From JABDBL01 sp963845445 (GTDB lineage: Bacteria > Cyanobacteriota > Vampirovibrionia > Obscuribacterales > Obscuribacteraceae), in the NCBI GenBank assembly GCA_963845445.1, contig CAWJSE010000003.1, positions 124,001-188,000 of the forward strand: 64,000 bases of DNA, written 5' to 3'. Shown piece by piece: positions 1-10,038 of this stretch. Under the pieces are notes generated by a model. That model made no database searches. It saw only the letters and a list, made by a program, of their open reading frames with translations, and was not told the origin of the DNA. The position numbers were made by a program, and so were the translations under genes. Positions within the stretch are counted from its first letter, which is position 1, and each line of letters starts with the position of its first letter.

Positions 1-2703
1 TCTTGGGCTGTACCAAAAGGGCCATCGTTGAATCCCCACGATAAACGTTTAGCAGTCATGACTGAAGATCACCCATTAGATTATGCTGGTTTTGAGGGTA
101 TTATTCCTTCAGGTTATGGTGCCGGAGAAGTTATAGTTTGGGATCAGGGAACTTACACGCCTTTAGATCACAATGAGGAGAAAGAGACCAACCGCACTCG
201 TGCAGAAAAGATTATTAGCACAGGGCTTAAAGAAGGCAAATTATTGTTTTCTTTAAAAGGTGAAAAGCTAAACGGTATATGGACATTGGTACGCCTTAAA
301 AAAACAGAGAAAGATTGGTTATTGATTAAGCATAAAGACGAATTTGCCAGGGAGCAAGGGCATCCTTGGAAAGACAACTCCATTCTTTCTGGGGAAACGT
401 TAGCAGACCTGCAGGCTTTAGATTCTAGCCCTTCCAGATTAAAGAATAAGACAATAGCTAAAGGAAAATCGTCTAGTGCAACAATGACTGTTCGAAAACA
501 AACAAAGACGCAAAAAAAAAACTTAAAAATTGAGCTACCTGAATTCCAGCCTCCTATGCTAGCCACTCTAGCAACTGAATCTTTTACAAATAAAGATTGG
601 CTATTCGAACCTAAGCTTGATGGTATAAGGGCACTAGCTTATGTTGATAATAGCGGCGTAGAAATTTTTTCACGCCGAGGGCAATTACTTACTCATAGAT
701 ATCCTTCATTAGCTGAAGAATTAACTCAATATGATAACGTTTTTGTGATTGATGGAGAGATAGTAGCGTTCGATGAAAAAAACAGACCTTCATTCGAAAA
801 ATTACAAGAACGCTCAGGGTTAACTAAGATTGCCGACATACAAATTGCAGAAAGCAATAATCCAATAAAGTACTATGTATTCGACATACTATTCTTCAAT
901 GGTGAGGACGTGAGAAGTCGTCCTCTTCTCGAAAGAAAGAAAATTCTGCATCAATGCATATCTTCTTCAGAACATATGGAAATAATTGGAGAATTAGGAC
1001 ATAACGGGCAAACTGCCTTCGAGTCCTGTTTAGAGAACGGACTCGAAGGAGTGGTCGGCAAAAGATTGAATAGTGTTTATCAATCTAACCGGCGCTCAAC
1101 CGATTGGCTAAAATTGAAAAGTACTCTTACCGATGAATTTATCGTTTGCGGTTATACGCAGGGTACGGGCGCACGCAAAAATACTTTTGGCGCTCTTATT
1201 TTAGGGGAATATGATTCTGCCAATGAATTGGTGCATGTTTGCAGCGTTGGTACAGGTTTTGACGATAGAAAGATCAAAAAGTTGCTGAAAACAATGGCCC
1301 CTTTGCAATACAAAAAGTGTCCGTTCGCCAAGCGTCCGATTGGTCTGGATAATCCAACCTGGTTAGAGCCAAAATTAGTTGCAGAAATTAAATTTGCCGA
1401 GCGAACCAGAGATAATAGTTTGCGAGTACCTGTATTTTTACACTTAAGAGAAGACATAGAGCCCAAAAAAGTTAGAGCTAAGCCAGTTGTTAACCCTAGC
1501 AAATTAGACACAAAGATCTCAGCAAAATCAATTAGCAAAGAGTTGAGTATGAAAAAACCATCCGTTATAAAAACAAAGACTTCTGGAAAAGTCTCTAGAA
1601 AGAAGAGCAAATCTGTATCCACCGAAAATAGCGCAGAAATCCAGGACATTTTATCTCAACTGGATGATGATAGTGAGAATCTGCGATTAATTGTCGGAGA
1701 CAATAAAATAGACTTCTCTAGTTTGAATAAACCTTTCTGGCCAAGTTATGGTACCCATCCAACAATTACCAAAAGAGATTATCTGCGATATTTGGTCTCA
1801 GTGTCACCCTGGCTTTTGCCTCATTTACGTGATCGTTTAATCACTCTTATACGCTTTCCTAACGGAATTAATGGTACAAGATTTTTCCAAAAACATTGGA
1901 GCGAAAACTTACCTGAATTTGTTGAAACAGTGAAGGTTTATACAGAGCACGAGCATAAAGATCAAGACTTTCTTCTATGCAATAACCTGAGTTCCCTTCT
2001 CTGGCTTGGACAAATAGCTGATCTTGAATTGCATACTACGCATACAAGAATTAGCCCGTTGCCGGAGGCAAAAAATCTTTCCAGTAAATTCACCGGTTCA
2101 GTTGAAAGTCTGGAAAATTCGCTCTTGAACTATCCCGATTTTATGGTCTTTGACCTTGACCCTTACTTATATAGTGGATCAGAAAAAAAGGGTGATGAAC
2201 CCGAATTACATCGGAAAGGCTTTAAAGAAACTTGCAAAACAGCTATTTGGTTTAAGGAATTATTTGACCAATTATCTTTAAATGCTTATGTTAAAACTTC
2301 GGGCAAAACAGGACTACATATATATATTCCCATAAAACGAAATATTGACTATGACAAAGTGCGTGAGCTTGCCCTTACAATTTGCAAATATATTCTTGCT
2401 CAGCATCCCACTAAAGTGACTACCGACTGGTCTGTGAGCAAGAGAGAAGGCAAAGTCTTTTTAGACCACAACATGAATGCTAGATCAAAAAGTCTGGCAT
2501 CAATATTTTCGCCTCGAGTTTCAAAAGAAGCAGCTGTCTCAACACCATTGCATTGGACAGAATTAGAAAAGATCTACCCTAACGATTTTACTATTGAGAC
2601 TTTACCTATCAGACTTAAAGAACAAGGCGACCTGTGGTCTGACATATTGACGAAAAAAAATGATCTGACGAATCTATTTAGTACCCTTTCCACCATTGTC
2701 TGA
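1..2703 (+). CDS. ligD: ATP-dependent DNA ligase LigD, 5' end outside window
   Basis: Multifunctional end-joining ligase of bacterial NHEJ, acting with Ku. The frame is open from base 1. The first codons encode SWAVPKGPSL, a conserved stretch inside the 3'-phosphoesterase domain, so the TTG at 28 is not the start and most of that domain lies outside the window. Order is PE (partial), LIG, POL, the Pseudomonas-type order. The ligase motif EPKLDGIRA places the adenylated lysine at codon 613-615. A lysine-rich linker follows, then a primase-like POL domain with FDLDP (metal aspartates at codons 2152 and 2158), SGKTGLHIYIP and the FLDHNMNARSKS block. It ends convergently with the ferritin-like gene. 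No Ku gene is visible here. Family assignment is very safe. Confidence 0.96.
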   Translation, partial: SWAVPKGPSLNPHDKRLAVMTEDHPLDYAGFEGIIPSGYGAGEVIVWDQGTYTPLDHNEEKETNRTRAEKIISTGLKEGKLLFSLKGEKLNGIWTLVRLKKTEKDWLLIKHKDEFAREQGHPWKDNSILSGETLADLQALDSSPSRLKNKTIAKGKSSSATMTVRKQTKTQKKNLKIELPEFQPPMLATLATESFTNKDWLFEPKLDGIRALAYVDNSGVEIFSRRGQLLTHRYPSLAEELTQYDNVFVIDGEIVAFDEKNRPSFEKLQERSGLTKIADIQIAESNNPIKYYVFDILFFNGEDVRSRPLLERKKILHQCISSSEHMEIIGELGHNGQTAFESCLENGLEGVVGKRLNSVYQSNRRSTDWLKLKSTLTDEFIVCGYTQGTGARKNTFGALILGEYDSANELVHVCSVGTGFDDRKIKKLLKTMAPLQYKKCPFAKRPIGLDNPTWLEPKLVAEIKFAERTRDNSLRVPVFLHLREDIEPKKVRAKPVVNPSKLDTKISAKSISKELSMKKPSVIKTKTSGKVSRKKSKSVSTENSAEIQDILSQLDDDSENLRLIVGDNKIDFSSLNKPFWPSYGTHPTITKRDYLRYLVSVSPWLLPHLRDRLITLIRFPNGINGTRFFQKHWSENLPEFVETVKVYTEHEHKDQDFLLCNNLSSLLWLGQIADLELHTTHTRISPLPEAKNLSSKFTGSVESLENSLLNYPDFMVFDLDPYLYSGSEKKGDEPELHRKGFKETCKTAIWFKELFDQLSLNAYVKTSGKTGLHIYIPIKRNIDYDKVRELALTICKYILAQHPTKVTTDWSVSKREGKVFLDHNMNARSKSLASIFSPRVSKEAAVSTPLHWTELEKIYPNDFTIETLPIRLKEQGDLWSDILTKKNDLTNLFSTLSTIV

Positions 2704-2717
2704 CTTGCTCAATTGTC

Positions 2718-3239
2718 CTAGAAGATTTGCCATATCATCAGCATGCTCTTCTTCTTTTCAAGTATTTCTTCCATCAATCGCCGGCTAGTAGTATCATCAT
2801 CTCCAAAAAATTTGATAATGTCGCGATATGTATCTATAGCTATTCTCTCAGCAATAAGGTCTTCTTTAATCATTTCAATTAAAGTATTGCCTTGTTGATA
2901 CTGTGAATGGCTGCGTTTTACTAACGTATCTGGATTTAGATCAGGCGATCCACCCAATTGGACAATGCGGGTAGCTATGCGATCGGCATGCATTTGTTCT
3001 TCATTAGCATGTTCCAAAAATTCTGCTGCCACCGGTTCTGAATTAATTCCTTTTGCCATAAAGTGATGATATTTGTACCGCAAAACGCATACTAGCTCGG
3101 TTGCCAGAGCATCGTTCAGTACTTTAATGACAGCCTCTTTATTAGCCTTATACCCTTGAGTTACTGCGCCATCTTCTATATTTTTACGTGCCTGATTTCT
3201 TATTGCCTCTATGTCGGAGACGAACTCAGCTTTTGACAT
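2718..3239 (-). CDS. Ferritin-like/bacterioferritin-type protein, C-terminus frameshifted
   Basis: Four-helix-bundle iron protein of the ferritin superfamily, 173 codons as read. Helices carry ATELVCVLRYKYH, EFLEHANEEQMHAD and IKEDLIAERIAIDTYR, with the Glu and E..H spacing of diiron ligands. The read frame ends with KKKSMLMIWQIF, which is not ferritin-like. One extra A in the short A/G-rich run near 2755 gives ILEKEEEHADDMANLLG, the expected fourth helix with its E..H ligands, ending at 2674 inside the ligD 3' end. The gene is therefore frameshifted, or the base call is wrong. It is the last gene of a leftward stress cluster, 38 nt after udgX. Likely role is iron storage or oxidative protection of DNA, inferred. 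Confidence 0.85.
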   Translation of the reverse strand: MSKAEFVSDIEAIRNQARKNIEDGAVTQGYKANKEAVIKVLNDALATELVCVLRYKYHHFMAKGINSEPVAAEFLEHANEEQMHADRIATRIVQLGGSPDLNPDTLVKRSHSQYQQGNTLIEMIKEDLIAERIAIDTYRDIIKFFGDDDTTSRRLMEEILEKKKSMLMIWQIF

Positions 3240-3277
3240 TTTTTATTCCTCTTTTGATTGTTAGTATTCACTAGGTA

Positions 3278-3910
3278 TTACATTTTTACTATCGTATTAA
3301 TTTTTTGAAGATCTTTCACAAATATTTTGAATGCTTGGTGTCTTTCTTGACTTTCAATCAAACGCAGTATCGATGAGGGATGTACAGTAACCAAAACATT
3401 AGCGGCATACTGTGATTCTAGTAATTGTCCCCGTAATTCTGTCACACTCAGTGTTTTATTGAATAGAGAACGCACTGCTGTTGCACCCATACATACAATT
3501 AAAAGAGGTTTAATTTGGGAGATCTCCGCTTCCAGCCATGGACGACATGCATTAATTTCAACAGTCTTAGGCTTTTTATGCAACCGACGTTTGCCACGTT
3601 CTTCAAACTTGAAATGTTTAACTGCGTTAGTCACATAGACAGATTTTCTGTCGATGCCAACTTCTTCCAAAGCAGACTCTAACAATTGGCCGGCTGGACC
3701 AACAAAAGGCTCACCTTGCAAATCTTCCTTATCTCCAGGCTGCTCCCCGACAAACATAATCTTTGCCCTAGTCTTGCCTTCGCCAAAAACAGTTTGGGTA
3801 GCCGATAAATACAAATCACAACCTTGGCATTTAGCAGCAGCCTCCCGGAGCTGATTCAAATTGCGCGGATGGCTCGGTATATAGTCTAATGCCGAATTTT
3901 TGTCCCTCAA
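3278..3910 (-). CDS. udgX: UdgX-type uracil-DNA glycosylase
   Basis: Family 4-like uracil-DNA glycosylase of the UdgX class, 210 aa. UdgX enzymes excise uracil and stay covalently bound to the abasic site through a histidine in a KRRIH insert. Here the insert reads GKRRLHKKP (His about residue 111). Other family marks are the CQGC pair near residue 28, GEQPGD at 55-60, the VKHFKF segment, ACRPWL and the VHPSS loop at 176-180. Cysteines at 28, 31 and 122 fit [4Fe-4S] binding. The start is a TTG that overlaps the stop of the preceding gene, indicating translational coupling. A uracil-capturing enzyme beside ferritin-like genes and opposite ligD suggests a DNA-damage survival cluster (inference). 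Confidence 0.9.
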   Translation of the reverse strand: MRDKNSALDYIPSHPRNLNQLREAAAKCQGCDLYLSATQTVFGEGKTRAKIMFVGEQPGDKEDLQGEPFVGPAGQLLESALEEVGIDRKSVYVTNAVKHFKFEERGKRRLHKKPKTVEINACRPWLEAEISQIKPLLIVCMGATAVRSLFNKTLSVTELRGQLLESQYAANVLVTVHPSSILRLIESQERHQAFKIFVKDLQKINTIVKM

Positions 3911-4338
3911 CTAAGAACCCTTTGGTCGATTTGCTGTTGAATATGTTTAAGATCGTCTTCAGTTAGATTTTTTTTGATAGCCGGGAAAAAGGTCTCTTTG
4001 CTATATTGAGCAAATTGAGTAAATTTTTTGGCTATTTGTTCAAAGGATTGCTCAAAGCCTGGCTCGTCCACATGGATTTCCACTATCTGTTCCACATCTG
4101 CAGTTATTGAGTCTCTCAGCGTATTCAATTTAACCAAAATGTCTTTTAAGCCTTCTGGATTTTTGAGATTATTCTCCAGGATTGCTAATTTTGAAAAATG
4201 ATCTTTAATAGCTTGAAACAAGTTCTTTACTTCTTCAAAAACACGATCCTTTGTCCAAGTTGAATAATTCTTACCTGTTTCTGTCAAACGCTCCGCAATA
4301 TGGGCGGCATCTTCTTGCAAGAAATTAAATATGTCCAT
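3907..4338 (-). CDS. Hemerythrin-like helical protein
   Basis: 143 aa, all-helical. The start MDIFNFLQEDAAHIAERL and later blocks LFQAIKDHF, VEIHVDEPGFEQSFEQI and KETFFPAIKK follow the layout of stress-related HHE hemerythrin-domain proteins, whose usual start is a FL.EDH.HV pattern. Several histidine ligands are replaced, so iron binding may be lost or altered. It lies between a DUF2383-like ferritin-type gene (21 nt upstream) and udgX (stop overlapping its TTG start), in one leftward operon. The family call rests on helix pattern and context and could be remote. Confidence 0.6.
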   Translation of the reverse strand: MDIFNFLQEDAAHIAERLTETGKNYSTWTKDRVFEEVKNLFQAIKDHFSKLAILENNLKNPEGLKDILVKLNTLRDSITADVEQIVEIHVDEPGFEQSFEQIAKKFTQFAQYSKETFFPAIKKNLTEDDLKHIQQQIDQRVLS

Positions 4339-4359
4339 GTTTTTTGTGTCCTTAAATAA

Positions 4360-4830
4360 CTAAATATCTTTTATTCCGGGGGCAGCAGGTCCAATTCCTT
4401 GGTTGATTGACTTTTCCAATTTTCGCATTTTGTCCTCGGTTTTTTGCTGCTGAGGCCATAAGTCTTCTTTGACTAAATTTCGATGATCGCCATGCATTGA
4501 AACCAGACGCCATTCGTAATCACTTGACCAGCCGCCTTCATCTTCCGCCAAAGCGGCAATCATTGCTTCATTGCTAATGGCTCCCACACCCTCAAGTACT
4601 AACTCAGATAGCTTACCCCCTAATCCTATATCAGTAACTGGTTTACCGCCCAATTTGACAATGGCAGCTTTTAATTTATTGGCACGGTCTTGATGAGAAT
4701 TCAAACCAGCACCCAAAATATCGGATTGTCTATTATCCTTGAGATCAGCCACGACCTTTTCATAGGCTTCTATTGCTGCTAATTCATGTTTTAGCAAAAC
4801 ATTTAAATCTTCAATAGCTTGTAAATCCAC
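4360..4830 (-). CDS. Ferritin-like four-helix protein (DUF2383 type)
   Basis: 156 aa. The start LNVLLKHELAAIEAYEKV, the later SHQDRANKL helix, a glycine-rich centre (VTDIGLGGKL) and a C-terminal EYEWRLVSMHGDHRNLV-like helix match the DUF2383/PA2169-like family of ferritin-fold proteins, which occur in stress operons. Glu/His pairs (HE in the first helix, H..R in the second) could bind metal. It is the first gene of the leftward cluster with the hemerythrin-like protein, udgX and the second ferritin-like protein. The 240-bp gap to the rightward membrane gene at 5071 should hold the divergent promoters. Confidence 0.65.
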   Translation of the reverse strand: MDLQAIEDLNVLLKHELAAIEAYEKVVADLKDNRQSDILGAGLNSHQDRANKLKAAIVKLGGKPVTDIGLGGKLSELVLEGVGAISNEAMIAALAEDEGGWSSDYEWRLVSMHGDHRNLVKEDLWPQQQKTEDKMRKLEKSINQGIGPAAPGIKDI

Positions 4831-5070
4831 TGCTAAGCTCCTGTTTTAATTGATATAACGCGGGTACAAGCCAAAGTGCACTAAGCCAGAAAAAACGAAA
4901 TAATTTAAATAGCAACTCTTTTAAATAATGACTATAATACAATTTATCGATTCCGACTAATACTTATATTTACCCCCCCAGTTTCCTAGTTAACAAAGGC
5001 AAATAGTGTTTCAAAGTGAGCGAAGTTTGGGCAGCTCACAAAACTATTGACTACCCAAAGGAGAAGCTAA

Positions 5071-5463
5071 ATGTTGAGATTTGCTCTAAAGCTAGTTTTT
5101 ATGGCTCTTGTTTTTATTTTTGTATTGCCTTTGATACCCGGTATCGTTTTTCATGGTAATTTTGTGGCTGCCCTTCTTTTAGCATTTTTCTTTGGTATAT
5201 GTTTATGGCTGGTTGACCTACTAGCCATGACAGTTTCCGCCATGTTAACTGTGGGTTCGCTTGGATTAGCGTTATTGATATTGATTCCGTTGTGGATTTT
5301 TGGTTTTTGGTTATTGCCTGCTGTAGCCTTAAAGCTTTTGGCAGACTTCTTTCCTAGTCATTTGACAGTAGCAGGATGGACTCCAGCTATTTTAGGCGGA
5401 TTAGTGATGTTGTTTGTCGGCGTATTAACCAGTAGCTTTAAAGATCTTTTCTCTAAAGCATAG
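5071..5463 (+). CDS. Small membrane protein, phage-holin-family-like
   Basis: 130 aa with about four hydrophobic segments (VFMALVFIFVLPLIPG; LLLAFFFGICLWLVDLLA; LGLALLILIPLWIFGFWLLP; ILGGLVMLFVGVL) and a short basic tail. This resembles the PspC/holin-IV-like small inner-membrane proteins common in environmental bacteria. A ribosome site AAGGAG lies about 9 nt before the ATG. It is alone, divergent from the ferritin-like cluster and upstream of lhr. No catalytic motif is visible and the function is unknown. Confidence 0.6.
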   Translation: MLRFALKLVFMALVFIFVLPLIPGIVFHGNFVAALLLAFFFGICLWLVDLLAMTVSAMLTVGSLGLALLILIPLWIFGFWLLPAVALKLLADFFPSHLTVAGWTPAILGGLVMLFVGVLTSSFKDLFSKA

Positions 5464-5641
5464 AGTCTCTGCTCGTTTTATCTAAATTATCAATGACTTC
5501 GGTGCGGTACAGGAATCACTGGCCCCGGTTTTTCTGTTAGAGTAAAACCATACCCCCTCTTAATGGGCCAAACAAAAAATGTAATTATTAAGCGGACGCT
5601 AGTGCAAGAGACTGTACTCGCAAAAGTGAAATCAGCAAGTC

Positions 5642-8600
5642 ATGACTAATTCCACAAATTATACAAGTGACAAGATTGGTGAACACCTCGAATGGGCTCA
5701 TCCTCTCGTCCGGGATTGGTTTATAGAAAGATTTGGCACAGCTACTGAGCCTCAAATAGGTGGTTGGCCATCAATCCTAAACCTTAAGAGCACGCTTATA
5801 TGTGCACCTACCGGTTCAGGCAAAACTCTCAGCGCTTTTTTGGTTTGTATAGACAAACTTATACGTCAAGCAATAGAATCGCGAATAAGCGATAAAACCG
5901 AAGTGGTTTACGTTTCACCGCTAAAAGCCCTCAGTAACGATATCCAAAAAAACCTTGAAGAACCATTAGCGGAGATTTCCGCTTTGGCTCAAAAACGTGG
6001 CATTGCGTTGCCCAAAATTAATATCGCCGTTCGTACGGGCGATACTTTAGTGAAAGATCGACAAGCGATGTTGCGCAAGCCACCACATATTTTAGTGACA
6101 ACACCCGAATCGCTTTATTTATTGCTAACTGCCAGTAAAAGTCGTAAATTGCTGGAGACGGTAAATACCGTAATTGTGGACGAAATACATGCTCTGGCAG
6201 ACGATAAGCGTGGTTCACATTTATCAATATCACTGGAGAGACTTGAGCACTTAGCTCAGAGAAAAATACTACGGATAGGTCTATCCGCCACCCAAAAACC
6301 TATAGAGTTAATTGCACATTTTTTGGTGGGCAATGAACGTCCGTTGCCTGTCATTACTGATGTGGGGCATAAGCGTACCTTAGATATTGCCATAGAAGTA
6401 CCAGCAAGCCCCCTAGCCCCAGTGGCTTCTAATGATCAATGGGAAGAGACATATGAGCAAATTGTCAATTTAATCAATCAACATCGCTCCACCTTAATTT
6501 TTGTGAATACTCGCAAACAGGCTGAACGTATTACCATGAATCTAGCCAAAAGACTGGGTGAGGAAGCGGTTGCTACGCATCACGGTAGTTTATCGCGCAA
6601 GACTCGCTTAGCAGCCGAACATGCTCTAAAAACGGGCGCCATTAAAGCTTTAATCGCTACTGCTTCACTAGAATTAGGCATCGATATTGGCTTTGTCGAT
6701 TTGGTATGTCAAATAGGCTCTCCGCGTTCTATCGCTGTGGTTTTGCAACGTATCGGCAGAGCTGGACACTGGCGAGGAGCAATACCTAAAGGAAAATTAT
6801 TTGCTACTACCCGGGACGAATTGATTGAATTAGCAGCACTGGTTTATGCAGTAAATAATGGCGACCTCGATAAATTAGTAATGCCCAAGAAGCCGCTCGA
6901 TATTTTAGCTCAGCAAATTGTCGCTATGTGCGCAGTAGAAGAGTGGCAAGAATCCGACCTATTTGAATTAATAACCAGAGCTTATCCGTATCGCCATTTG
7001 GATAAACAAAAATACCGACAGGTTTTAGCCATGCTATCCGAAGGAATTTCTGCTAAGCGTGGTCGTTACGGCAGCTATATATTGCATGACCAGGTTAATA
7101 ATCGACTAAAAGGACGGCGTGGAGCTCGATTAGCAGCAATAACTTCCGGTGGAGCGATACCGGAAGCCAATTTATATCAAGTTGTAGCCAAACCGGACGG
7201 AACTGTGATCGGTACACTTGATGAAGATTTTGCGATTGAAAGCAATAAAGGTGACATCATTCTTTTGGGTAATACTTCTTGGAGAGTACGGCGGGTTGAA
7301 AATGCTGTTGGTCGCGTATCGGTTGAGAATGCTTATGGCGCACCGCCTACGGTACCATTTTGGCTCGGCGAAGGGCCAGCAAGAACAAATGAATTATCTC
7401 ATTATGTTAGTATGCTTAGAGACGTGGTCAACAACAAAACCACTGGTCTGCGACCAGAATTGGTATTAAACAATGATTCTTCCAAGGTGAAAGAAACTAT
7501 CACCTGGCTACATAAAGAATGCAAGGTTGATAAATCGGGAGCAGAGCAAATAATTGAATATATAGTGCAAGGACGGGCTGTATTAGGTGTAATTCCAACA
7601 CAATCTTTACTTGTTGCTGAGCGCTTCTTTGATGAAGGCGGTGGCATGCAACTCATTATTCATTCGCCATTTGGAAGTCGAATTAATAAGGCATGGGGTT
7701 TAGCGCTGCGCAAAAAGTTTTGCCGCACTTTTAATTTTGAGCTACAAGCAGCTGCCACAGAAAACGGACTGAATATATCCTTAGGAGAACAGCATAGTTT
7801 TCCCCTTGGTGATGTATTTTATTATTTATCACCTAATACTTTGAGAGAAACCCTGATACAAGCAGTATTAGCCTCACCCCTATTTGCTACCCGCTGGCGA
7901 TGGGATGCCACACGCTCGCTTGCCTTGTTGCGCTTTATGGGCGGTAGAAAAGTGCCGCCGTACATACAACGACTTAGATCTGATGATTTGTTAGCAGCTG
8001 TTTTTCCAGCTGCAGCTGCCTGCCAGGATAATCAAGACGGGAATATTCAATTACCTGATCATCCTTTAGTAGAAGAAACTATTAAAGACGTCCTAACAGA
8101 GGCTTTAGACATAGAGGGCTTAGAAAAAGTAATCCACAGTATTGTCAACGGGAAAATTCAATGTTTGGCGGTTGATACGCCTGTTCCGTCTGTCTTCTCG
8201 CATGAGATTTTAAATGCGAATCCTTATGCATTTCTCGATGATGCACCACTTGAAGAACGTAGGGCTCGGGCAGTAGAAATGCGGCGCATATTACCAGATG
8301 CTCTGTTAGAAGAAGTTGGACGTTTGGACGAACGGGTGATCAGTCAAGTAGAAGCGGAAATAATACCTGATATCCGGGATGAGGACGAATTACATGACTT
8401 CTTACAAACTGTAATAGCATTTCCTGCGCAAGCTAACGGTATTACTGAAATTAGAGTGAACGACCTCTGGCTAGAACTATTCGAAAAGCTAAAAACTAGC
8501 AAACGGGCTGGCAAAGCGAAAGTAAATGGGCGGGAGTTTTGGGTCTGCGCTGAACGTATACAACCTTTTCGACTTATTTATCCTGATGCTGAAATAGTAG

Positions 8601-10000
8601 ATAAGTTAACACCTGTGGGAACATCATTTATTGAGGAGGAAAGTGCAAGCCTCTCTCTTATACAAGGCTGGATGAATTATTGTGGGCCTATAAGCATTAA
8701 GCGCTTGAGTAAATTTCTCGAACTAGCAATCGGGACGGTAAGGGCTGCGCTTTTACAGCTTGAAACAAATGGGTCGGTATTGAGAGGAAAATTCACAGGT
8801 CAAATTGCTAACTCTGCGGAAATGGAAATTGAAAATTGGCAATGGTGTAATCGCCGTATACTAGCCCGGATTCATAAGCTAACAGTAACACAATTACGAC
8901 GACAGGTAGAACCGGTAACAGCAACAATATTTATGCGTTGGTTGGCTTATTATCAGCATGTTGCTCCAGGATCTCAACTTGCCGGTGAGCAGGGCACTTT
9001 GGAAGTGATAAGACAATTGCAAGGCTTTGAAATAGCTGCAAACGCTTGGGAAAAACAAATTCTTTCTAAGCGAATATCTAATTACCGCTCAGAATTTCTG
9101 GACCGGTTATGCACCACCGGTGCTATTGGCTGGGGCAGATTGTCCAAGCATCCAGCTTTTGATCGGTTGAATACCGAGCAGCCCGGCTCTGAGGTTTATG
9201 CTGATAAGGACCTTAATAAAAACGGCAAAACTAAGAACTTAGCTAAAATACCAAAAAGCAATCGCAGAATAATTCCCACTAGTGTTGCGCCGGTTACGTT
9301 CTTTCTGCGTGATGAAGCTGACTGGATGATGTCTCATGATCCTGAGGATAATACAAATGAAAAGGTGCTCACCAGCACCGCGAAAAGCGTAAAGTCTTTC
9401 TTGAAAAAAAATGGGGCGAGCTTTTTTGCCGATATAGTTCGTGGCACTGGTTTGTTAAAATCGGAAGTAGAGAATGCTCTTTGGGAACTGGTCACCGTTG
9501 GATTTGCCACTGCTGACGGCTTCGATAATTTAAGAGCATTGATCGATCCTAAGCGACGCGCTGGACAAGGACGTCATGGCAGATATGCCCGTCCGCGATT
9601 TAGTAGTGGTCGCTGGTCATTGCTGCATACGTATCAAATTGATGACCGCAATAAAATTATTGAAGCCACCGGTCGGATTTTATTAAATCGATATGGCATC
9701 GTTTTTCGCGATTTACTTACTCGTGAATCGATTCCATTCAAGTGGCGTGAGTTACTCCAGATGTTTCGCGTACTGGAGGCTCGTGGTGAAATTTATGGTG
9801 GTCTATTTGTGAATGGATTCTTCGGGGAGCAATTTGCTTTGCCCGAAGCATTGGAATCATTGAGACTGTATCGAAATCGCAAAGGATTAGCAATACCGCT
9901 AACCTTGTCGGCTACCGATCCCCTTAACCTTCAAGGCATAATCTTACCTGGTGAAAAAATCTCCGCCCTGTCAGGCAGACTGGTGACTATCGGAGACTAG
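5642..10000 (+). CDS. lhr: Lhr-type large DNA helicase
   Basis: Superfamily 2 3'-5' DNA helicase of the long bacterial Lhr class, 1,452 aa (E. coli Lhr is about 1,500). Motifs: TEPQIGGWP (Q-like), APTGSGKT (Walker A, residues 55-62), VDEIHAL (DEIH box), GLSATQ (motif III), STLIFVNTR, ATASLELGIDIG and QRIGRAGH (motif VI). Then come the Lhr winged-helix and beta-barrel core and the long C-terminal extension of AlkX/YcaQ-like tandem winged helices (YGIVFRDLLTRE region). A role in DNA repair is known for the family. Nearby ligD and udgX suit that, although they are not co-transcribed. The start ATG has no strong ribosome site, but the N-terminal alignment is right. Confidence 0.95.
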   Translation: MTNSTNYTSDKIGEHLEWAHPLVRDWFIERFGTATEPQIGGWPSILNLKSTLICAPTGSGKTLSAFLVCIDKLIRQAIESRISDKTEVVYVSPLKALSNDIQKNLEEPLAEISALAQKRGIALPKINIAVRTGDTLVKDRQAMLRKPPHILVTTPESLYLLLTASKSRKLLETVNTVIVDEIHALADDKRGSHLSISLERLEHLAQRKILRIGLSATQKPIELIAHFLVGNERPLPVITDVGHKRTLDIAIEVPASPLAPVASNDQWEETYEQIVNLINQHRSTLIFVNTRKQAERITMNLAKRLGEEAVATHHGSLSRKTRLAAEHALKTGAIKALIATASLELGIDIGFVDLVCQIGSPRSIAVVLQRIGRAGHWRGAIPKGKLFATTRDELIELAALVYAVNNGDLDKLVMPKKPLDILAQQIVAMCAVEEWQESDLFELITRAYPYRHLDKQKYRQVLAMLSEGISAKRGRYGSYILHDQVNNRLKGRRGARLAAITSGGAIPEANLYQVVAKPDGTVIGTLDEDFAIESNKGDIILLGNTSWRVRRVENAVGRVSVENAYGAPPTVPFWLGEGPARTNELSHYVSMLRDVVNNKTTGLRPELVLNNDSSKVKETITWLHKECKVDKSGAEQIIEYIVQGRAVLGVIPTQSLLVAERFFDEGGGMQLIIHSPFGSRINKAWGLALRKKFCRTFNFELQAAATENGLNISLGEQHSFPLGDVFYYLSPNTLRETLIQAVLASPLFATRWRWDATRSLALLRFMGGRKVPPYIQRLRSDDLLAAVFPAAAACQDNQDGNIQLPDHPLVEETIKDVLTEALDIEGLEKVIHSIVNGKIQCLAVDTPVPSVFSHEILNANPYAFLDDAPLEERRARAVEMRRILPDALLEEVGRLDERVISQVEAEIIPDIRDEDELHDFLQTVIAFPAQANGITEIRVNDLWLELFEKLKTSKRAGKAKVNGREFWVCAERIQPFRLIYPDAEIVDKLTPVGTSFIEEESASLSLIQGWMNYCGPISIKRLSKFLELAIGTVRAALLQLETNGSVLRGKFTGQIANSAEMEIENWQWCNRRILARIHKLTVTQLRRQVEPVTATIFMRWLAYYQHVAPGSQLAGEQGTLEVIRQLQGFEIAANAWEKQILSKRISNYRSEFLDRLCTTGAIGWGRLSKHPAFDRLNTEQPGSEVYADKDLNKNGKTKNLAKIPKSNRRIIPTSVAPVTFFLRDEADWMMSHDPEDNTNEKVLTSTAKSVKSFLKKNGASFFADIVRGTGLLKSEVENALWELVTVGFATADGFDNLRALIDPKRRAGQGRHGRYARPRFSSGRWSLLHTYQIDDRNKIIEATGRILLNRYGIVFRDLLTRESIPFKWRELLQMFRVLEARGEIYGGLFVNGFFGEQFALPEALESLRLYRNRKGLAIPLTLSATDPLNLQGIILPGEKISALSGRLVTIGD

Positions 10001-10038
10001 AGCAAAAGCAACCAGCGGGGTAAACTTGACCTGCTCCC

